This document shows positions 22,201-27,445 of a DNA stretch of 27,445 bases, piece after piece (the stretch's first letter is position 1; each line of letters starts with the position of its first letter). The position numbers and the translations under genes are program-made. This DNA comes from Fusarium oxysporum f. sp. lycopersici 4287 (Eukaryota; Ascomycota; Sordariomycetes; Hypocreales; Nectriaceae): NCBI RefSeq assembly GCF_000149955.1, contig NC_030992.1, forward strand, positions 1,969,626 through 1,997,070. The letters run 5' to 3'. Below the pieces are notes generated by a model. It did no database searches, was not told the origin of the DNA, and saw only the letters and a list, made by a program, of their open reading frames with translations.

Positions 22201-22869
22201 CTCCTTTGCGAAGTTGACGACGTTAAGCTTCCAATCCTTCTTGGAAAAAATTTCGTTGGCCGCATATTTGAGTCGTCGAAGATCGAGAATACAGAAAAAC
22301 TGTCGTCGCTGCTCTTCGTCGAACTCGGGAGGACAGAGATGTGAGAGGAACTGGTCTGCGTAAATAGAACCCTTCGAGTTCCAGCTTTGAGGGATCTTCT
22401 TTGTAAGAACCTCGCCAGACAGTTCGGGATCGGGGTCCTCAATACGCATGTGGAACAACTCCTTGGATGTGGTCTTGGAAGCCATACCGCGGGGCGTAGC
22501 ATGTGCAGTCGATTCTCGATAGACACGGCTCGGCTCGGGGGTAGCGCCGGGAGCAAACACCTTCTTCGGGGTGTTCTGAGGGATGCTCGGGGAGAAAGGA
22601 GTGATGGAGGGACTATCGGAGGTGGTAGAAGCCCTGAAGATATTACGGGATGTAGAAATGGTAGATCTGTTGAGGCTGCTGGAAGGCGTCTCATCGCGAG
22701 TCGTCAATAGCCTCCGTGATGGCGCACTCTGGGGGACGCCGAGACGGCTGCTCTTTAACGGCGTTGAGACGTAGGCGCGCCTCGCGAAAGGGAGAGCAGG
22801 ACGCGGCCGAGGCGTGCTCTTGCCAGCCTCGGCGAGTTCGTTATCGCAGGGAATAGCAAAGGTGACCAT
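19207..22869 (-). CDS. nup2: Nup2-type FG nucleoporin with Ran-binding domain (frameshifted; about 1201 aa if corrected)
   Basis: This is a nuclear-basket nucleoporin that helps release import cargo and recycle importin alpha through Ran; in Aspergillus, Nup2 moves to mitotic chromatin (family knowledge). The ATG at 22869 has a good CAAGATGG context; upstream in-frame sequence looks like leader. Layout: basic N-terminus (1-130), a non-repetitive probably folded block (130-260), NLS-like basic clusters at 278-285 and 298-302, then about two dozen FG motifs (SLFG, NLFG, PLFG, FSFG) from about 470 to 1020. The C-terminal RanBP1 domain (about 1085-1195) shows the QGVGALRLLKHKET and RAEPRGHIAMN cores. 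Exons: 22869-19790 and 19733-19207, with a 56-base intron 19734-19789 (GTAAGT...TAG) splitting an Asn codon. The frame breaks at the C6 run 20928-20933. Dropping one base gives FGSLFAPKPATEP and continues the FG region. Nup50-like naming is equally acceptable. Confidence 0.9.
20928..20933 (-). other. nup2: Apparent +1 frameshift site in the nucleoporin gene (C6 run)
   Basis: On the coding strand the incoming frame reads TTT GCC CCC CAA and ends at TAA (20905-20907). The +1 frame reads CCC AAG CCG GCT and continues the FG-rich protein for about 380 codons to the intron. About 70-85 bases upstream the same gene has GCC CCC AAG with five Cs, correctly in frame (21000-20992). No intron of plausible size repairs the frame, and both flanks look like one FG protein. 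Confidence 0.85.
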
Positions 22870-24022
22870 CTTGCGCGATGGTTGACGAATAGGGTTGAAG
22901 GCGGAAAAAGCTTTGTGTGATGAAGGTTGATGACAATGGAACCACGATCGGAGGCCAAGGCCAAAGGGTCGCGTTTTTTTTTTTAACCCGAGAGCGTGCG
23001 TCGAGGTAGGTTGCGTGACCTGACCAGGTAGCAAAAGGAGAATAAAGAAAGGACAACGGGCAGAAATTGATGAGAAACAGTCAAGAAACAGCTAAAGAAG
23101 CTGTCTTTGACGAGAAGCGGTGCGGCGTGATGGATGGCAGCGCAGTCGCATTCAGTCCAGGGTCGCCCTGGGAAACCGTAACGAAAATATGGAAAGAGTT
23201 GTACGACGGGGGAGATGTTTTGGCCTGGGCGCCAGGTGCAGTTCAGTGCTTTTTGGCTGGGGGGCACTCGTGCTATGAGCGGGCGGCTGATGACCCTCTT
23301 TCACCCTCCACTCTTTCAAAAAGTAATTGTGGGCCTCCCGCTCAGGCTAAGCCAGGCCATAAGGTGACTCCATCATAAATTCTCAGGCACCAAAAACTGG
23401 TTGCGACGACATCTTACGAAGCCAAGGCACCCTCTATCATGCAGGTCCCGTGACCGGCCTGCATCATGGATTTTCTTAAGACACTGGCTGTTCAGCCCAA
23501 TTCAGATTTAAGACGTGCCATATCTCTGATGCAAATCAGCCATTCAATCAGTGGACGGGATTGGATGACAATCTATGAGACTTGGCGTTGTCGCCGTATC
23601 AAGGGTCGTGGCAGAGCTGATTTCATAACTTGCCCAACTGAAAACATCCTCACACATACATCAATCAGGTTCATCTTTACCATTTAAGAATGTTATCACT
23701 TAGAAACGAAGCAAAGCCAATCTTTAGTTATCAAATCACCGAATCCCATTGTTGCATCCTGAGTTACCTAGTCCAAACTACCAAAAGAGCGTGTTCTTCT
23801 CTCACTAAACATGTTACGAGAAGGTTCGTAGATACCTGGCTATGGCCTTGTTCATGGCTACCCGGTTTGATATCGTTGCCGTCAATAAACGACAACGAAA
23901 GGTATGAAGACAGAAGAAATAATACAGAATGAAAAGAGAGGAAGCAACATTGGCCGAAGCAAAAACAAATAAAGAATCAGATCCATAACCCCCATTCCCA
24001 TCCTAAGAAATCAAATTTACGC
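22870..24022. other. Promoter of the nucleoporin gene and 3' flank of NBR1
   Basis: No gene is supported. Next to 22869 is the nucleoporin leader, including an 11-base T run (22974-22984). A 103-codon plus-strand frame at 23067-23378 has no recognisable domain and lies where the nucleoporin promoter should be. The segment 23700-24022 is probably 3' UTR and flank of the NBR1 gene. Confidence 0.65.
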
Positions 24023-26792
24023 TTACTTGGTGGCAAGTTTCTTCTTTTGCTCCTCCAGATACTCCTCGTCGGAAGCATCCAGGATGTCGTATTCCTCATC
24101 TGTCATGAATCCATCTTCAGAATAGTCCCATTCGTCATCAATGGTTTCTGACTCTCTAGGCTCCTCAACGGTAGAGATAGGCTCAACAGCCTCGTGGATG
24201 CTAGCCACAGGTGACTCCTTCTCAAGCTTGGGGAAAATCATCTGACTCGAGGCTTGGCTATCATTCTCCTGCTTGGGCTCCTCAACAGCTGTGGGCTCCT
24301 GCTTCGCCTCCTGCTCGGACTCGGGCTCGGGCTTGGGCTCCTCCTTCACAATTCGGACATTGACATCACACCACAGTCTGTGACCAAATTTCTCTCCATC
24401 TGGAGTTGTAAGACGCCAGTAAGAGATGACCTTGCCAGGCCGAACGGGTGTTCGGAGTAGGACAGTAAAGGGAAATTCCTGACCAGGACCAAGAGGAGCA
24501 TAGCACACGGTAGACTCTGAGGCAGACACAAGCTCGGAGATGCCGGCCGGGTGATTGGAGTCAACATGACCCATGTAATCGCCGCTCACAAATCTGACGG
24601 AGCAACCAGCGGGCCAGTTCTCCTTGCCATCGTTGCGGAGAGTCCATGTTTGTTCGAAAACATGGTTGGGGGGAAGGATAGTACCATCGGGGATGGTCTC
24701 GCGAACGAATACACCCTTGAATTCCGCCTTGGGGGTGGGGATGGCCTCGGGAGTAGTAGATTCCTTCTTAATTTCCTTCACCTCAGGCTCGGGGGTCTTG
24801 ACGGAAATCTTGGCTGGAGCAGGCTCAGTTGGCTTGACATCAACGATAGTACGGACAGGGTTGATGGAATTGCTGGGAACCGTGGGTTCAGTCTCAGTAG
24901 ACTTGGACGTGCTCTGGTGGTCACCCATTTCGGGCATATACTGGCCATCCTGGTTCTCGCCAGTTGTTGTAACACTGATATGGCGGACAGGAGTCTTGAA
25001 CTGAATCAAGGGATGAGTCTTGTTGTGAGCGTTAATGGGGCTGGCCTCGCAGTTGGCACAAAAGTCCAAATCATTGCAGATAGCACATTTGTATCGGGTG
25101 CCACGGATGTAATTGGGGTACGCCTGGCTTCCCGGAGCAAAGAGGTCCGTCGCAGCAAATGCCAACATGGACGGCCGCTGGTGCACGAGCCCGGACATCA
25201 GTGAGTGGCTCATAGATAGGCGCAAATCGGTGGCCAGGGTGGATGATCTTCACAGACTTGATGCAAGTAGAACAGTAGTCCCAGTCAGGACAGTCGAGGC
25301 ACTTGTGACGGATACCTGTGATGTACTTGTCGCAGCCATCGCAAATGGCGTGGTGCATATGGTTACGGCCTGGGCTCATCTTGGCTGCAACATGATGGGG
25401 CATTTTGGTTCCCTTGACAGCGGGGGCAAATCCGTGCTTGGGGTGATGGCCGTGCTTGTCCTTAGCGAAGCATGGTTGGCAGAGATCGAAGTCTTCGCAG
25501 ACGGTGCAATGAAGAAACTCGGCCTCAGGGTGTTCTTGCACACAGCAGTTGCATGTCCGCATGATGCCGAGAGAGGCCCAAGGAGCAGTAAGGGGCTCGA
25601 AAATTGGCTTGGACAATTGAAATGTCTGAACTGGAGGTGGAATCTTAGGCTCGACCTTGGTCTCAATGATAGTCTCAACTTTGACCTCCGCCTTAGGCTT
25701 AGGGGCGATAGTCTCGGTGGTGCTCTGGACTAGTTGCCCATCAACAGTTGAGCGCTTGATCAACCAGTGATCTCGACCATGGCAGGTGATACCTTGATCG
25801 ACACAAGACTGGCAAAGATCAAAGTCTCCGTCGTCACAGGTGGAACAGTGGTAGTGAACATCAGGAATATTGTTTTCGCAGCTGTTGCAACAGACTGCGA
25901 AGCCAGGACCAGCATGAGTGAACATAGCAGGGCATTTGTTCAGTGATGGATCGGCAGTCTTGGGCAGAAAGAATGGGGACTGATGATGCTTGGTCACGGG
26001 GAGAGATTGGGGAGTCTGCTTTGGCACCGACTGTCGTTCCATAAGATTAGCAAGCCTGCTCTCAAAATCCAGACGAGCATCCCGACGTTCTCCAATGAGT
26101 CTCGCAGCATCACTGAGGAGAGCAGAGTTGTAAGTTCGCGATAGAGGGCTAATACGGACCGGAAGAGTCGTCTCGGGAGATGTGATGATTGATGCTGGGG
26201 TTGGTGCAGGAGCCTCAGCAGCGGGAGTGGGTGCAGGGCTTGGCTCTTCGGAGGTCTCGTGAGCTTCTTTGGGAGCCTCGTCCATGCTCATAGGAGAAGA
26301 ACTGAATGCGGCGGTTTCAAGCTCATCTTCGATGGTGACAGGCTTAGGTACTGTAACCTTGGGCTGTTCTTTGATGGTGACACGAATCTTGAGCTTTGAC
26401 TTTGCCTTGGCGGCGCGGTAGAGTTGCTTGTAGATGGGGATGTTTTCAGCCTCAAGAAGGACATATGACGCAGCAGAATCGGAGTATCGCTCAAAGGCGA
26501 CTTGAGCATCTCCGGGAATGTGCAAGAATGTACGGATCTGATAGCGTGTTAGTTGTTGCTTAATCAATTATTGAACCGCCAACTTTGGTCTCCATGGTAA
26601 GATGGCGACGTAGGATGGCGAAAACTCTGGAACTACTCAACGCGAGAGCAGTATTTGTCAACATACATTAGATTCAAGAGTTCTTGGGACCATATCCCGA
26701 AGAGGCATCTTGGTGCGACGAGTGATGCCCTCGAACATCACCTTGACGGTGATGGCATGGTCCAGACCAGCGTTATGCGTGGTGGAAGCCAT
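24023..26792 (-). CDS. nbr1: NBR1-type selective autophagy receptor (frameshifted; about 879 aa if corrected)
   Basis: NBR1 proteins link cargo to Atg8 on the growing autophagosome; homologues act in selective autophagy in Sordariomycetes and fission yeast. Exon 1 is 26792-26667 (42 codons). Intron 26538-26666 has GTATGT, an ACTAACA branch site and CAG. Exon 2 runs 26537 to the stop at 24023-24025. Domains in the corrected protein: PB1 about 13-98; ZZ zinc fingers about 244-302, 366-415, 436-484 and 497-545; the NBR1-type FW domain about 650-771 with its tryptophans in TWTLRN, NWP, YWRL and LWCDV; and an acidic C-terminus with LIR/AIM candidate EEYDIL (YDIL, 858-861). The PB1 has a basic first strand but a weak acidic OPCA segment, suggesting a basic-face type. 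The frame breaks inside the fourth ZZ at the C4 run 25115-25118. Identity is very secure. Confidence 0.94.
25115..25118 (-). other. nbr1: Apparent +1 frameshift site in NBR1 (C4 run)
   Basis: The incoming frame encodes the first half of ZZ4 (HVGICCDGPLC), then reads GTA CCC CAA TTA and soon stops near 25071. The +1 frame reads CCC AAT TAC ATC and gives the second half of ZZ4 (PNYIRGTRYKCAICNDLDFC). The halves abut within about 30 bases, too close for an intron. With three Cs instead of four the finger is seamless. Confidence 0.9.
26538..26666 (-). other. nbr1: Intron 1 of NBR1, inside the PB1 domain
   Basis: A 129-base phase-0 intron with donor GTATGT, branch ACTAACA and acceptor CAG. Splicing joins TLESN to IRTFLHIPGD and completes a PB1 fold. 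Confidence 0.92.
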
Positions 26793-26817
26793 TTTTGCAA
26801 TGTTTCCAGGAAGGCTG

Positions 26818-26929
26818 CTAAAAGAAAAGGATGTTAGGATCCCAGTTTATTCTCGTCGTACTCGATCCGCAAAGGACGAGGATGATGAAGAGAAAGGAAG
26901 AATGACGACTGCGGATGGTGGAGCCTTAC
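26818..26929 (-). other. nbr1: Probable 5' UTR intron of NBR1
   Basis: Twenty-five bases upstream of the ATG is a textbook 3' splice site: a CTAAC branch (26834-26838), a pyrimidine-rich tract and TAG at 26820-26818. The best donor is GTAAGG at 26929-26924, giving 112 bases. The acceptor is convincing; the donor is a best guess. Confidence 0.6.
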
Positions 26930-27445
26930 ATATGGTAGCCTGGGGCGGTGACGAGGATGTTAATGCTGTTATCGGTGGTCGAGATAAGCAATCGGCGGTG
27001 ACAAGAGGGTCGTCACCCGTCGTGAAATCGGCAACAGGCGCTCTGAGAAATAAACTATGTTGGGCGATAATAGAGAGGGTCGCCTGATGATAGAAAGGCG
27101 CAAGTGTTTTAAAAGGAGGAGAAGAGGGTGAGATTGATGGAAGAAAAGAAGAGAAGAGGAGAGGATAAGGAAGAAGTAAGAAGAGAAGCTTCCACTGTAC
27201 GCGGGTCCTGAGCTGCCTGTAGGTAGGTAAGGTGAGGTGCCTCGGATGCCTGCAGGGGGTGTGCTGCGAATTACTGATGCCCGGGATTTCAGGTAGACAC
27301 TGACGGGAGGATACTTTTACCTTGGGAACTAACTCTGGCCGCAGACTCAGTGACACATTACCAAAGAAAGATACCTTGAGGCTACACTGTCATGCCATGG
27401 CAAGCCGCGATGGCCTTTGGTGAGTCCGAGGTAGCGTGGCTGTAG
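26930..27445. other. Promoter and leader region of NBR1
   Basis: No gene is seen. A long purine tract on the plus strand at 27111-27189, pyrimidine-rich on the gene's strand, is typical of filamentous-fungal promoters near transcription starts. GGTAGGTA/AGGTGAGGTGCC-like repeats follow at 27219-27244. The open frames here are by-products of the low-complexity tract. Confidence 0.6.

Noticed and set aside
23067..23378. 103-codon plus-strand frame between the nucleoporin and NBR1
   Set aside because: No recognisable domain, and it lies where the nucleoporin promoter is expected.

Overview
The window looks like nuclear DNA of a filamentous ascomycete, most likely Fusarium or a close relative in the Hypocreales. 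The evidence is many short GT-AG introns (about 50-150 bases) with CTAAC-type branch points, strongly G/C-ending codons in the small gene, and protein families typical of Pezizomycotina. The species name is an inference; no search could be run.

The right-hand 12 kb is compact and all four recognisable genes lie on the minus strand. From right to left: (1) an NBR1-type selective-autophagy receptor (24023-26792) with a PB1 domain, four ZZ zinc fingers, an NBR1-type FW domain and a C-terminal LIR/AIM candidate; (2) a Nup2-type FG nucleoporin with a C-terminal Ran-binding domain (19207-22869); (3) a complete seven-exon gamma-tubulin (16684-18541); (4) an 82-residue, glycine-rich, very hydrophilic protein of unknown function (15545-15793). 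The small gene has a 5' UTR intron and a promoter rich in bZIP-type palindromes. The genes do not form a pathway: they serve autophagy, nuclear transport, microtubule nucleation and possibly stress. They read like ordinary core-genome neighbours.

Two of the four genes are broken by an apparent single extra C in a C run: four Cs in NBR1 at 25115-25118 and six Cs in Nup2 at 20928-20933. Protein family signal continues in the +1 frame on the far side of each. Homopolymer sequencing or assembly error is the simplest explanation. Both sites read CCC CAA in the incoming frame, so true +1 slippage should be tested before it is dismissed.

The left-hand 15.5 kb (1-15544) contains no gene I can recognise. 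Its open frames are about what chance gives, and I found no rRNA or convincing tRNA. It is not obviously AT-rich or RIP-degraded. It holds scattered palindromes, short tandem repeats, a cluster of perfect hairpins near 12975-13100, inverted simple repeats around 13187-13600, and one weak candidate small gene or non-coding transcript near 13949-14420. It may be a long regulatory intergenic region or host unannotated non-coding RNA. I found no clearly new biological system in the window.
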